A program made the translations under genes and the position numbers. Below the pieces are notes generated by a model, which searched no databases, had not been told where the DNA came from, and saw only the letters and a list, made by a program, of their open reading frames with translations. A stretch of 64,000 bases of DNA from Dactylosporangium vinaceum (GTDB taxonomy: Bacteria > Actinomycetota > Actinomycetes > Mycobacteriales > Micromonosporaceae): NCBI RefSeq assembly GCF_019904175.1, contig NZ_CP061913.1:10478001-10542000 (forward strand), in the 5' to 3' direction. Shown here piece by piece: positions 41,455-51,510 of this stretch. Every line of letters begins with the position of its first letter. Position 1 is the first letter of the stretch.

Positions 41455-43668
41455 GTGCGAATCTGGCTGTGGTTCCTCGGCGCCGCTGCGGCGCTGTCCG
41501 TCCTTGCGGCGCTCACCGCGCCCGCCAGCACGGGTGCGCTGAACCTGGTACTGCTGGCCCTCTTCGTCGGCGCGGCCGGCGCCGCCCTCATCCGGCGCCG
41601 GCCCGAGCCGCGGGCGGGGTGGTGGCTGATGTTCAGCGGCGTGGCCGCGTCGGCGGCGAGCACCTACCTGCTCGCGCTGGTGCCCCACGCGCCGGAGGAG
41701 CTCGGGGCCGGGTACTTCCTCTGCTACCCCCTCACCGCGGCCGGCCTCTGGCTCGTCGCCAAGCGGCTGCGGCCCTGGTCCTCCACGCGGATCCTCGACA
41801 CCGGCATCGTCCTGATCGGCATCGCCCAGCTGAACTGGATATTCGTGCTGTACCCGCTGCTGCACCGCAGCGGCCTCGAGCCGGTCCACGCGTGGAGCGT
41901 GAGCCTGATCGCCGTGTGCGACCTGGTGACGATCGCGCTGCTGCTGCGCTTCGCGATGGCCGTGCGCCGCAGCCCGGTCGCGCTGCTGCTGCTCGCCTCG
42001 ATCGGCGTGATGGTGAGCTCGGACGCGTTCTACATCGTCAAGTACGTGGCCGGCCGGGGCACCGCGGTCATCAGCTCCTTCTCGGCCGTGGGCTGGCTGG
42101 TCTGGACCCTGCTGTTCGCGGCGGCGGCGCTGCACCCCGACGCCGAGGGCGCTCTGCGGCGCGCCCGCAGGAGCGGAGCCGATTACGGTACCCCGATCGG
42201 CGCCTTCATCGCCCTGGCGCTGCTCGGCCCCGGCCTGCTGGTGGCCGACCTGGTCCTGCGCCGCGGCGTCGACCCGTGGCGGCACGCGCTGGTGCCCGCG
42301 GTGCTCACCGGCGCCCTGATGGTCTCCATGGTGCTGCGCCTCGGCCGGGCCCTGCAGGACCGCACCAACCTGCAGCAGGAGCTCGCCTTCCGGGCCCAGC
42401 ACGACGTCCTCACCGGCCTGGCCAACCGCGAGCTGTTCCGCACCAGCCTGCAGGGCGAGCTCGACGCGCACCGCGAGATCGGGCTGCTCATCATCGACCT
42501 CGACGGGTTCAAGGACGTCAACGACACGCTCGGCCACCCGGCCGGCGACGAACTGCTGCTGACCGCGGCCGAGCGGCTGCGGGCCACCGCCGACGCCGCC
42601 TCGCTGCTGGCCCGGCTCGGCGGTGACGAGTTCGCCGTCATCTGCCCGCCGGACCAGCTCGACGACATCGCCGCCGCGCTCGTGCGGGAACTGGCACTGC
42701 CCTACCGCGTGGCCGGCCGGGAGCAGCGGATCAGCGCCAGCATCGGCGTGTACTCCGGGCACCCCGTCACCACCGGCGACGCCCTCCAGAGCGCGGACAT
42801 CGCCCTCTACGCCGCCAAGGAGGCCGGGCGCAACCGGGCCGTGCGCTACCACCCCGCACTGCGCGAGGCCCACGTCGCCCACACCGTCCTGGCCGATCAG
42901 CTGCGGGCCGCGGTCGAGGCCGGCGTGGGGTTCGCCATGCACTACCAGCCGGTGGTCGACGTGCCGACCGGCCGGGTCACGGCGGTCGAGGCGCTGCTGC
43001 GGTTCACCACGCCCGACGGCATCGCGGTGTCCCCGGCCGTCTTCGTCCCCGTCGCCGAGGAGACCGGGCTGATCGGCAAGCTCGGCTCGTGGGTGCTGGA
43101 GCAGTCCTGCGCCGACGCCAAGGCGTGGCACGACGAGCACGGCATCTCGGTGACCGTGAACGTCTCCGGCCGCCAGCTGCGCAACCCGCACTTCGCCGAC
43201 GAGGTGCTCGCGGTGCTCAAGCGCACCGGCCTGCCCGGCGCCGCGCTGGTCCTCGAGATCACCGAGACGGTCCTGGTCACCGCGTCGCTGGAGGAGACGG
43301 CCGAGGTGAGCCGGCGGCTGGCCCGCCTGCGCGCGTTCGGCATCCGCATCGCCATCGACGACTTCGGCACCGGGTACTCCTCGCTGGCCTACCTGCGCAC
43401 CCTGCCGCTGGACGTGCTCAAGATCGACCGAGCCTTCGTGCACCGCATCGAGGAGCGCCAGGACCAGGCCCTGTTCCGGGCCGTCGTGGAGCTGGCCCGC
43501 AGCATGTACCTCACCCCGGTCGCCGAGGGCGTCGAGACCCCCGGGCAGGCCGCGGTGCTGCGCTCGCTCGACTGCGCGCTGGCCCAGGGCTTCCTGTTCG
43601 CCCGCCCGATGCCCGCACCCGCCCTCGCCGAGTTCCTGCAGCAGGAGCAGGTCGCCGTCGCCGCCTAG
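41455..43668 (+). CDS. Membrane GGDEF-EAL cyclic-di-GMP protein
   Basis: The 737-residue protein has about nine membrane helices in residues 1-~305. A GGDEF domain follows (~320-480: IDLDGFKDVNDTLGHPAGDE; RLGGDEFAVI; no RxxD site), then an EAL domain (~490-730: VEALLRF, VNVSGRQL, LEITETVL, AIDDFGTGYSSL, VLKIDRAFV, VAEGVET). All catalytic motifs of both domains are intact. The membrane part probably senses a signal in or near the bilayer. The overall form is like the RmdB-type actinobacterial proteins. Its stop overlaps the convergent HAD gene by 4 bases. Confidence 0.92.
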   Translation: MRIWLWFLGAAAALSVLAALTAPASTGALNLVLLALFVGAAGAALIRRRPEPRAGWWLMFSGVAASAASTYLLALVPHAPEELGAGYFLCYPLTAAGLWLVAKRLRPWSSTRILDTGIVLIGIAQLNWIFVLYPLLHRSGLEPVHAWSVSLIAVCDLVTIALLLRFAMAVRRSPVALLLLASIGVMVSSDAFYIVKYVAGRGTAVISSFSAVGWLVWTLLFAAAALHPDAEGALRRARRSGADYGTPIGAFIALALLGPGLLVADLVLRRGVDPWRHALVPAVLTGALMVSMVLRLGRALQDRTNLQQELAFRAQHDVLTGLANRELFRTSLQGELDAHREIGLLIIDLDGFKDVNDTLGHPAGDELLLTAAERLRATADAASLLARLGGDEFAVICPPDQLDDIAAALVRELALPYRVAGREQRISASIGVYSGHPVTTGDALQSADIALYAAKEAGRNRAVRYHPALREAHVAHTVLADQLRAAVEAGVGFAMHYQPVVDVPTGRVTAVEALLRFTTPDGIAVSPAVFVPVAEETGLIGKLGSWVLEQSCADAKAWHDEHGISVTVNVSGRQLRNPHFADEVLAVLKRTGLPGAALVLEITETVLVTASLEETAEVSRRLARLRAFGIRIAIDDFGTGYSSLAYLRTLPLDVLKIDRAFVHRIEERQDQALFRAVVELARSMYLTPVAEGVETPGQAAVLRSLDCALAQGFLFARPMPAPALAEFLQQEQVAVAA

Positions 43669-44144
43669 GTGCGGCCGTCCTGCTCCTGGGCCTGCTGCAG
43701 GGTCTTGGAGTGCGGCACCCAGTCGGCCAGCCGGACCGGGTAGCGCAGCTCGCGCAGCCGCTGCACCACCTCGGGGTCGTCGTCGACGACGACCTCGATC
43801 GCCGACTCGCGGGCCATCCGGCGCAGCTGCTGGGCCTTGAAGTCGCGGGCCGGCCGCCGCTCGTGCGCCGGCCGCATGAACAGCAGCTCGGCCGGCAGGT
43901 CGGCCGCGCGCAGCCAGGCCGCTGTCACGTCGCGCAGATACTCGGGCCGCCCGGTGAGCCAGACCAGCACGTGCGACTCGGCGTAGGAGCGGGCCAGCTC
44001 GACGCCCTCGGCCAGCACCGGGTCGCGGTCGGCGGCGGCGAAGAAGCGCCCCCAGTCCTTCGGCCGCCGGTCCAGGTACTTCAGCCGGTGCCGCACGTCC
44101 GCGACCACGCCGTCGATGTCGAATACCGCGAGCGAGTCCTCCAC
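43665..44144 (-). CDS. HAD-superfamily phosphatase, polynucleotide-kinase 3'-phosphatase-like
   Basis: GTG at 44144 gives 159 residues; open sequence further upstream is antisense to the protease gene. HAD motif I is FDIDGVVAD (nucleophile Asp), motif II WLTGRPEYLRD, Lys in RDFKAQQLRR, motif III VVDDDPEVVQRL. The form with DIDGVVADVRHR and WLTGRP is common for small HAD proteins related to the phosphatase half of T4 polynucleotide kinase. An RNA/DNA-end or nucleotide substrate is possible. rtcB lies 1.8 kb away, but no operon links them. Confidence 0.8.
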   Translation of the reverse strand: MEDSLAVFDIDGVVADVRHRLKYLDRRPKDWGRFFAAADRDPVLAEGVELARSYAESHVLVWLTGRPEYLRDVTAAWLRAADLPAELLFMRPAHERRPARDFKAQQLRRMARESAIEVVVDDDPEVVQRLRELRYPVRLADWVPHSKTLQQAQEQDGRT

Positions 44145-44258
44145 GGCCCCAAGTCTGCCCGCACCCGGCCGGCACCATGCACCGACCCGGCCCCGCACCC
44201 CCCGCCGCCGAAGCTGGAGCGGCACCACACTGGCGCCTCTGATAGGAGATCCGGCATC

Positions 44259-45869
<1,611 letters not shown>

Positions 45870-45915
45870 TATTCGGTTCCACCGCCGTGCCCCGGGGCCT
45901 TAGCCTCGGGGCACG

Positions 45916-47346
45916 ATGCATAAGCGGATCGACCCTCGTCTCGTCCGGCTCGACGAGTCCTGGACCTCGCTGCCCAATCCCTACGACATCCCGGTCGAGA
46001 TCTGCGCCTCCCCCGACGTCCCGATCGAACCGGCCGCCCTCGACGAGCTCCTGACGGTCCTGGAGACTCAGCGCACGCTGGAGACCCTGTCCCCGGAGGC
46101 GCGCATCGAGCGGGTGGTCTGCACCCCCGACTTCCACAAGGGCGCGGGCATTCCGATCGGCACCGTCCTGCAGACCCGGGCGGCACTGGTACCGCAGGCC
46201 GTGGGCAACGACATCAATTGCGGCATGCGCGTCGAGGCGACGAGCCTCACGGTGGACGAGGTCCGCCCGCACCTGGACGACCTCGAGCGCCGCCTGCGTC
46301 ACCTCTTCTTCGAGGGCGGGCGCCGCATCGGCCTCACCCCGGCCCAGCGCGAGGGCCTGCTGCGCTTCGGACTGCCCGGCCTGCTCGGCGAAGGCTTCGC
46401 GGGCCACGCCGTGGACGCGGCCGACCGCCTGCACGCCGCCGGCTTCCCGGCCGACAGCGCCGACGGTTTCCGCGACTGGGTCACCAGCGGCGGCGGCACC
46501 AGCTACGACTCCCTGATCGGCAGCGTGGGCGGCGGCAACCACTTCGCGGAGCTGCAGTACGTCGCGGCTGTCCACGACGGCCCGACGGCCTACGGGTGGG
46601 GCCTCGCCCCGGGCCGCATCGTCACCATGGTGCACACCGGCTCGCTCGCCCTGGGCCACCAGGCCGGCGCCACGGGCCGCGACGTGGCCCGCAGACTCTG
46701 GCCGTCCGGCGTGCCCCTGCCCACGAACGGCATTCTGCCGATCCTGCTGGACAAGCCTTGGCAGCGGTACCTCACCGGCTTCCACAACGCCGCGAACTTC
46801 GCGATCGGCAACCGGTACTTCCTGAGCCAGATGATGCGCACGGCTCTCGCCGGCGCCGTGGGTGACCTGGATGCCCGCCTGGTGTACGACGCCCCGCACA
46901 ACCTGCTGTGGCCCTCGGGCGACACGGTCCTGCACCGCAAGGGCGCCACGCCGGCCGGGCTGTCCGACGACGGCTGGGGCGAGCCGGTCATCGTCCCCGG
47001 CTCCATGGGCGCACCGAGCTACCTGCTCCGCGGCCTGGGCGAAGCCCGTGCCCTGACCAGCGCCTGCCACGGCGCGGGCCGCAGCATCCCGCGCGGCGCC
47101 GCCGCGAAGGGCAGCGACGACGAGCTCGACGCGTTCCTCCGCGATTTCCGCGTGGTCACCCCGCTGAACCACCGCGACCCGGCCGTCTCCACCCGCCGCG
47201 ACATCATCACCGCCTGGCGCCGCGACCTGAAACAGGAAGCTCCGTGGGCGTACAAGGAGGTCCGCCCGGTCGTCGACAGCCTCCGCACAGCGGGCGTCGC
47301 CGAGCCGGTGGCCGAGCTCCGCCCGCTGCTCACCGTCAAGGGCTGA
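45916..47346 (+). CDS. rtcB: RtcB-family RNA ligase
   Basis: The 476-residue protein has the Mn/GTP-dependent RNA 3'-phosphate ligase motifs: VCTPDFHKGAGIPIGTV, GNDINCGMR (metal Cys), VGGGNHFAELQ, FHNAANFAIGN, HRKGATPAG, and nucleophile His in SACHGAGRSIPRG. The segment usually reading HSGSRGLG is HTGSLALGHQ, a variant seen here only. It seals RNA ends with 2',3'-cyclic phosphate and 5'-OH, as in tRNA repair. It has no archease or RtcA neighbour. Ends at the hairpin 47366-47400. Confidence 0.88.
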   Translation: MHKRIDPRLVRLDESWTSLPNPYDIPVEICASPDVPIEPAALDELLTVLETQRTLETLSPEARIERVVCTPDFHKGAGIPIGTVLQTRAALVPQAVGNDINCGMRVEATSLTVDEVRPHLDDLERRLRHLFFEGGRRIGLTPAQREGLLRFGLPGLLGEGFAGHAVDAADRLHAAGFPADSADGFRDWVTSGGGTSYDSLIGSVGGGNHFAELQYVAAVHDGPTAYGWGLAPGRIVTMVHTGSLALGHQAGATGRDVARRLWPSGVPLPTNGILPILLDKPWQRYLTGFHNAANFAIGNRYFLSQMMRTALAGAVGDLDARLVYDAPHNLLWPSGDTVLHRKGATPAGLSDDGWGEPVIVPGSMGAPSYLLRGLGEARALTSACHGAGRSIPRGAAAKGSDDELDAFLRDFRVVTPLNHRDPAVSTRRDIITAWRRDLKQEAPWAYKEVRPVVDSLRTAGVAEPVAELRPLLTVKG

Positions 47347-47365
47347 CGGGCGCCGCGCTGTGCCG

Positions 47366-47400
47366 CGAAATGTCGGGCGCTTCGCCAGCCCGACATTTCG
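47366..47400 (+). terminator. Terminator hairpin after rtcB
   Basis: CGAAATGTCGGGC (47366-47378) and GCCCGACATTTCG (47388-47400) form a perfect 13-bp stem, loop of 9. It begins 19 bases after the rtcB stop. The stem core matches the hairpin after motA. Confidence 0.7.
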
Positions 47401-47401
47401 G

Positions 47402-47762
47402 ATTTATACCCCGACGGGCGGCATACAGGTATCTGTTGATCTTTTGTGAACGAGTGGATCGAGCTCGGGTCTCCAGCCAGCCGCACGGTCGGGCCCGGTG
47501 CACGTGGGCGCCAGTCCGCGCGTGGCCGCCGCCGGCGCACGTGGCCGCACGCACGTGGCCCGCCTGCGCACATACGCAAGGTGGTGAAGGGCCTGTTTGA
47601 CGAGGGCTCCTTCTCCGAGATCCGTGGCGCCCTGCGCATGGCCGCCGGCGGACATGGCCACCAGCGGGTGGCGCCTGCAGTGGCCGCCCGCGCGAGGCCG
47701 CTGACCACACGCACGTGGCTGCCCGAAGACATCGTTGCTGGTGCGCACGGACGGGCGACGGG
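47402..47762. other. Non-coding gap with repeated CACGTGG
   Basis: 361 bases between the rtcB terminator and the GAF-ANTAR gene stop. CACGTGG occurs at 47501, 47538, 47552 and 47712, with related GTGGCC words between. Open frames cover the stretch but have no ribosome site or recognisable protein. It may be a decayed gene or a protein-binding region. Confidence 0.4.
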
Positions 47763-48479
47763 TTATGAGGCGACTCGCTGCTCGATCGTTTCGACGAGGC
47801 GTTCGGCGACGGCGGTCAGCGGCAGGCCCAGGCGGGCGGCGGTGCCGCGGAGGACCTCCAGTGCGGCATCGGCGGAGCAGGCGCGCTGGACCATCATGAT
47901 GCCGACCGCGCGGTTCACTGTCTCGCCGTCGGTCAGGGCTTCGGTCAGGGCCGTCGTGAGCTCCGCGTGCACGTTGGCGCGGCGGCCGCGGTCCAGGACC
48001 GCGGACAGCAGGAGGCCCGCGTGCTCGGCCACCAGCATGGCGGTCAGCCCGACGTCGGTGGTGAAACGTCCGGGCTCGGCGGCGTACACCGTCAAGGCCC
48101 CTATTGCGTGTGAATCGATGTCCACCGGCACCGCGAGGACACCCTTCACGCCCGCTGCCAGGGCGCCGGGCCGCCAGGAAGGCCAGCGGTCGTCGACCGA
48201 CAGGTCGTCGGCGAGGATGAGGTCGCGGGTGCGGATGGCCTCCATGCAGGGGCCGGCACCCGTGTCGACAAGGGAGTCGGGGAGGCCCGCCGAGGCCGCG
48301 GCCGTGGACGGGTCGCCCGCGCGGACGAGCGTCACCGTGCACCAGGAGGCGCCCTCGACGAGGTCGGCGGCGGTCTCCACGAGGTCCTCCAGTGCCTCGT
48401 CGAGGTTGTCGCTGGCGATCAGCCGGGCGGTCAGCTGGCGCAGCACGGCGGCGAACTCCACGGTGTGGAGGTCTGTCAC
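47763..48479 (-). CDS. GAF-ANTAR RNA-binding regulator
   Basis: GTG at 48479 has GGAGGGG just upstream and gives 238 residues. A GAF domain (~15-160: SWCTVTLVRAGDPSTAAASA, GVLAVPVDIDSHAIGALTVY) is followed by an ANTAR domain (~170-235: AVGIMMVQRACSADAALEVL with the conserved aromatic-poor three-helix pattern). ANTAR proteins bind paired hairpins in nascent RNA and prevent termination. The signal read by GAF is unknown. It lies 71 bases downstream of the STAS-sigma gene in the same direction and probably belongs to the same stress-type regulon. Confidence 0.85.
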   Translation of the reverse strand: MTDLHTVEFAAVLRQLTARLIASDNLDEALEDLVETAADLVEGASWCTVTLVRAGDPSTAAASAGLPDSLVDTGAGPCMEAIRTRDLILADDLSVDDRWPSWRPGALAAGVKGVLAVPVDIDSHAIGALTVYAAEPGRFTTDVGLTAMLVAEHAGLLLSAVLDRGRRANVHAELTTALTEALTDGETVNRAVGIMMVQRACSADAALEVLRGTAARLGLPLTAVAERLVETIEQRVAS

Positions 48480-48550
48480 GGCTCCCCCTCCACACGTCGT
48501 GCGAGACCCTGTGTCCAACCGGGGGCCCTACTACCCGCGCAGCGGTGATC

Positions 48551-49690
48551 TCAACCGTCGAGCAGTGCCCGGCGCAGGCCCTCCAGGGTGCGACTGAGCA
48601 GGCGCGACACGTGCATCTGGGAAATGCCCAGGTCGGCCGCGATCTGGGCCTGGGTGCGGTTGCCGTAGAAGCGCAGTGACAGGATGCGCCGTTCGCGCTC
48701 CGGAAGGCGGGCGATGAGGGGCCGGACGGCCTGGCGGAACTCGACGCTGTCGATGTCGCGGTCGTCGTCGCCGAGCACGTCCGCGAGCGTTCCGGCGTCG
48801 TCGTCGCCGCCCAGCGGGGCGAAGAGCGAGACCGGCCGATAGGCCGAGGAGGCCACCAGCGCCTCGAGTACCTGCTCCTCGTGGATCCCCAGGTGCTCGG
48901 CGACGTCCCGGGGGGTCGGCGAGCGGCCGAGGCGCTGGCCCAGCGCGTCGCGGACCCGGTTGATCTCGATGCGCAGCTCCTGGAGGCGCCGCGGGACGTG
49001 GACGCCCCAGCCCTTGTCGCGGAAGTACCGCTTCAGCTCCCCCACGATCGTCGGCGTCGCGTAACCGCCGAAGTCGGTGCCGTAGTCGGGGTCGAAGCCC
49101 TCAATCGCCTTCATCAGGCCGAGTGCCGCCACCTGGCTCAGGTCGGCCGGTGACTCGCCCATGCCGTGGAAGCGGCGGGCCAGGCGGTCGGCCAGCGGAA
49201 GGCTGTGGGCCACCGCGCGGTCGCGCAGCGCGGCGCGGCGCGGGTCGGAGCGCTCCAGCGCGGCGGCCTGGCGCAGCAGCTCGTTGACTGTCGTCCACTG
49301 GCTCGGGGGCTCGGCGTCCGGCGGCTCCTCGGTGGATGGCGGGGCACCGGCGGGCGGGGCGTCGTACGCCCGCAGCTGCTTGGCCGCCCCGATGATCTCG
49401 AGCACGTCCAGCACCAGGTCCGACGCGCCCGGCGCGCGCAGGGCCCCGCCGCGCTCGGCCGCCTCGGCCTGGGCGTGCAGCAGCGTGTCCGCCGCCGCGC
49501 AGTCGAGCAGGCGCAGCCGGGACAGGTCCACGGTCAGGCTCAGGCGGCCCTCGTCGAGGTGTCGCGAGAGCGCGACCCGCAGGCCGACGCTCGCCGGATA
49601 GTCGAGAACGCCGGACGGGCGCAGGATCTCATCGTCTCCATTCCGCCAGGTGTCCAGTGCTGGTACCGAATCCGTAGGCATTGTCTCCAT
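48551..49690 (-). CDS. STAS domain fused to SigB/SigF-type sigma factor
   Basis: The 379-residue protein begins with ATG 49690, preceded by GGGGGAG. Residues ~15-112 form a STAS domain (LSLTVDLSRLRLLDCAAADT). A Pro/Glu-rich linker follows (~113-132), then a SigB/F/G sigma factor (region 2: DLSQVAALGLMKAIEGFDPD and VHVPRRLQELRIEINR; region 4: TQAQIAADLGISQMHVSRLL). STAS proteins normally free such sigma factors from an anti-sigma kinase; here the antagonist is part of the sigma. The usual phospho-Ser motif DSxG reads DCAA, so phosphorylation looks blocked. Its neighbour is the STAS-HATPase fusion. Confidence 0.88.
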   Translation of the reverse strand: METMPTDSVPALDTWRNGDDEILRPSGVLDYPASVGLRVALSRHLDEGRLSLTVDLSRLRLLDCAAADTLLHAQAEAAERGGALRAPGASDLVLDVLEIIGAAKQLRAYDAPPAGAPPSTEEPPDAEPPSQWTTVNELLRQAAALERSDPRRAALRDRAVAHSLPLADRLARRFHGMGESPADLSQVAALGLMKAIEGFDPDYGTDFGGYATPTIVGELKRYFRDKGWGVHVPRRLQELRIEINRVRDALGQRLGRSPTPRDVAEHLGIHEEQVLEALVASSAYRPVSLFAPLGGDDDAGTLADVLGDDDRDIDSVEFRQAVRPLIARLPERERRILSLRFYGNRTQAQIAADLGISQMHVSRLLSRTLEGLRRALLDG

Positions 49691-49798
49691 GGCGGAGACT
49701 CCCCCTAATCTGCTCAGGCGGATTTGCTTTCCGGATCACTGTACGCACCAATTCCGGCCAATTTTCAAAGCGAAAGGATGAGGTAAAGGGTGACCTCT

Positions 49799-50545
49799 TC
49801 ATTGACCTACAGTCGCCCACACCACCTTGCCGTCCGGCACCGGAATGCAGCCCCAGGCCCGGGTCAGCGCGCTCACGACGAGCAGTCCGCGCCCATCCTC
49901 AGAGAGGATCTCGTCGGCGGGGTGGCCGCCCAGGTGAGGCATTCCGGCGCCGCGGTCGCGCACCGAAATATGCAGACAACGGTGATCCCGGGTGGCCTTC
50001 ACATCCATTTTGGTCCCGGCGTGCCGCAGCACATTGCTGACCAGTTCGGTGACGACCAGCTCGGCGACGTCGCGGACGTTTTCGAAGCCCCACCGGCCGC
50101 AGGCCCGAGCCACCAGGTGCCGCGCGGCCGCGGTGGCGTCGAGCAGCGGCGGGAGGGAGACGGTGGCCTGGCGATCGGCGGGCCCCCGCCCGTCGTGGGG
50201 CATCGCCAGGGCCGCGTCGATCGTCGGGAACGCGCGCATGGAGTGGGTCACGGCCATCCGGTCGAGCGCCGCGGCGAGCGGGGCCGGCACGGCGGCCAGG
50301 ACCATGGCGATGCCCGGCCAGGCGGCGGCGTGCCGCGCCAGCGCCGGGAGCACGGTCAGGGCCACGTCGTCGTGGAGGCGCAGGCCGGCGACCTCGAGCA
50401 CGATCACCGACGGCTCGGCGGCGAGGCAGGCCAGCACGGCCGAGCGCAGGACCGGGGAGGTGTCCACCCCCAGGACGCCGCTGAGGCACACGACCGCGGC
50501 ATCACCCCGGCGTTCGACGTGGGCCCGCAGGCCTTCCGCCCTCAT
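49799..50545 (-). CDS. STAS domain fused to RsbW-type HATPase (anti-sigma factor-like)
   Basis: ATG at 50545 gives 248 residues; an in-frame start 17 codons earlier is possible. Residues ~1-110 form a STAS domain (GDAAVVCLSGVLGVDTSPVL; VIVLEVAGLRLHDDVALTVL). Residues ~130-248 form a GHKL ATPase with N box ELVVTELVSNVLRHAG, G1 VRDRGAGMP and G2 EDGRGLLVVSALTRAWG. RsbW-like kinases hold SigB-type factors and phosphorylate STAS partners. The STAS phospho-site reads HDDVA, with Asp where Ser is usual. It lies 108 bases upstream of the STAS-sigma gene in the same direction. Confidence 0.85.
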   Translation of the reverse strand: MRAEGLRAHVERRGDAAVVCLSGVLGVDTSPVLRSAVLACLAAEPSVIVLEVAGLRLHDDVALTVLPALARHAAAWPGIAMVLAAVPAPLAAALDRMAVTHSMRAFPTIDAALAMPHDGRGPADRQATVSLPPLLDATAAARHLVARACGRWGFENVRDVAELVVTELVSNVLRHAGTKMDVKATRDHRCLHISVRDRGAGMPHLGGHPADEILSEDGRGLLVVSALTRAWGCIPVPDGKVVWATVGQ

Positions 50546-50582
50546 GGGGTGATGACCTACCCCGTGCTCGCGATATAAACAC

Positions 50583-50622
50583 CGCGATCCCGGCACCGGG
50601 AAAAACCGGTGCCGGGATCGCG
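50583..50622. terminator. Perfect 17-bp terminator hairpin
   Basis: CGCGATCCCGGCACCGG (50583-50599) pairs with CCGGTGCCGGGATCGCG (50606-50622), loop GAAAAA. It lies 16 bases past the stop of the phosphoribosyltransferase gene on the minus strand. Confidence 0.85.
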
Positions 50623-50638
50623 AATCACTTCAGGCCGT

Positions 50639-51340
50639 CTACACCGTCGCGGGGATCCGCGTGTCGCTCCACATCTGCGTGCACATCTGCAGGACGTGCG
50701 CGTCGGTCAGCGGGGCGAAATCGTGGTAGTACAGCCCGAGCGCGTGGAACTCCCGTGGACTGTGGATGTCGATGACCATGTCGACGTCGGCGGCCAGCAG
50801 GTCGACCGACTCGGCCGCGCAGACGGGCGCGGCGAAGATCAGGTGCTCGGGCCGTCCGGCCTGGAGCGCGCGGACCGCGGCCCGGGCCGTCACCCCGGTC
50901 GCGAGCCCGTCGTCGACGACCACGACCACGCGGCCGGCCACGTCCGGCGCCGGGCGCGATCCGCGGTAGCGCTCCTGGCGGCGCCGCAGCTCGACCCGCT
51001 CGCGCTGTACGGCGGGCGCGAGATCGTGGACGTTGAGACCGACGGCAGCGACGGCGCTCAGGTCGAAGACGGCCGGCCCGTTCTCCGCGATCGCGCCCAC
51101 GCCCTGGTCCGACTGCCACGGCAGCCCGATCTTGCGTGAGATGACGAGGTCGAACTCCGCCCCGATCGTGTCGGCCACGGCCATCGCCACCGGTACGCCA
51201 CCCTTCGGCAGGGCGAGTACCAGCGGCTGCTTGGTGGTCTTGGCGGTTGAATGCTGGCGTAGGTATTCGGCGATCTCCCGGCCGAGCATGCGTCCGGCGG
51301 CCGTACGGTCCGCAAATCGCTCTTCCTCAGGCGGCCACAT
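50639..51340 (-). CDS. Phosphoribosyltransferase-domain protein
   Basis: 233 residues with a type I PRTase fold: LVLALPKGGVPVAMAVADTI (PPi loop region), ISRKIGLPWQSDQGVGAIAE, and the PRPP-binding motif VVVVVDDGLATGVTARAAV. It belongs to the group often annotated as putative phosphoribosyl transferases next to stress-response genes. The base used is unknown. The end (HVLQMCTQMWSDTRIPA) is family-typical. It is followed by a strong terminator. Confidence 0.83.
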   Translation of the reverse strand: MWPPEEERFADRTAAGRMLGREIAEYLRQHSTAKTTKQPLVLALPKGGVPVAMAVADTIGAEFDLVISRKIGLPWQSDQGVGAIAENGPAVFDLSAVAAVGLNVHDLAPAVQRERVELRRRQERYRGSRPAPDVAGRVVVVVDDGLATGVTARAAVRALQAGRPEHLIFAAPVCAAESVDLLAADVDMVIDIHSPREFHALGLYYHDFAPLTDAHVLQMCTQMWSDTRIPATV

Positions 51341-51510
51341 AGTCGGCTCCTCGCTGGGTATCGCACACGATCCGCATCAAGCGGACACCCCCTTCGGTCG
51401 GCGCACCTTCCCTGTCGCCGCTATGCCGCGGCGCCGCGCCCGAGCGAAAACGCTACCCGTCTTTGACCTGGTAAAACTCAGATCACCCGAGGCTGCAACG
51501 CGTTTGCACC

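Noticed and set aside
41293..44178. 961-codon minus-strand open frame across the GGDEF-EAL gene
   Set aside because: Shadow of intact GGDEF and EAL domains on the plus strand; only the small HAD gene at its edge is real, and that lies in a different supported frame.
47446..48597. Long plus-strand open frame over the GAF-ANTAR gene
   Set aside because: Mirror of the GAF-ANTAR protein; the 5' part has no recognisable family or ribosome site.
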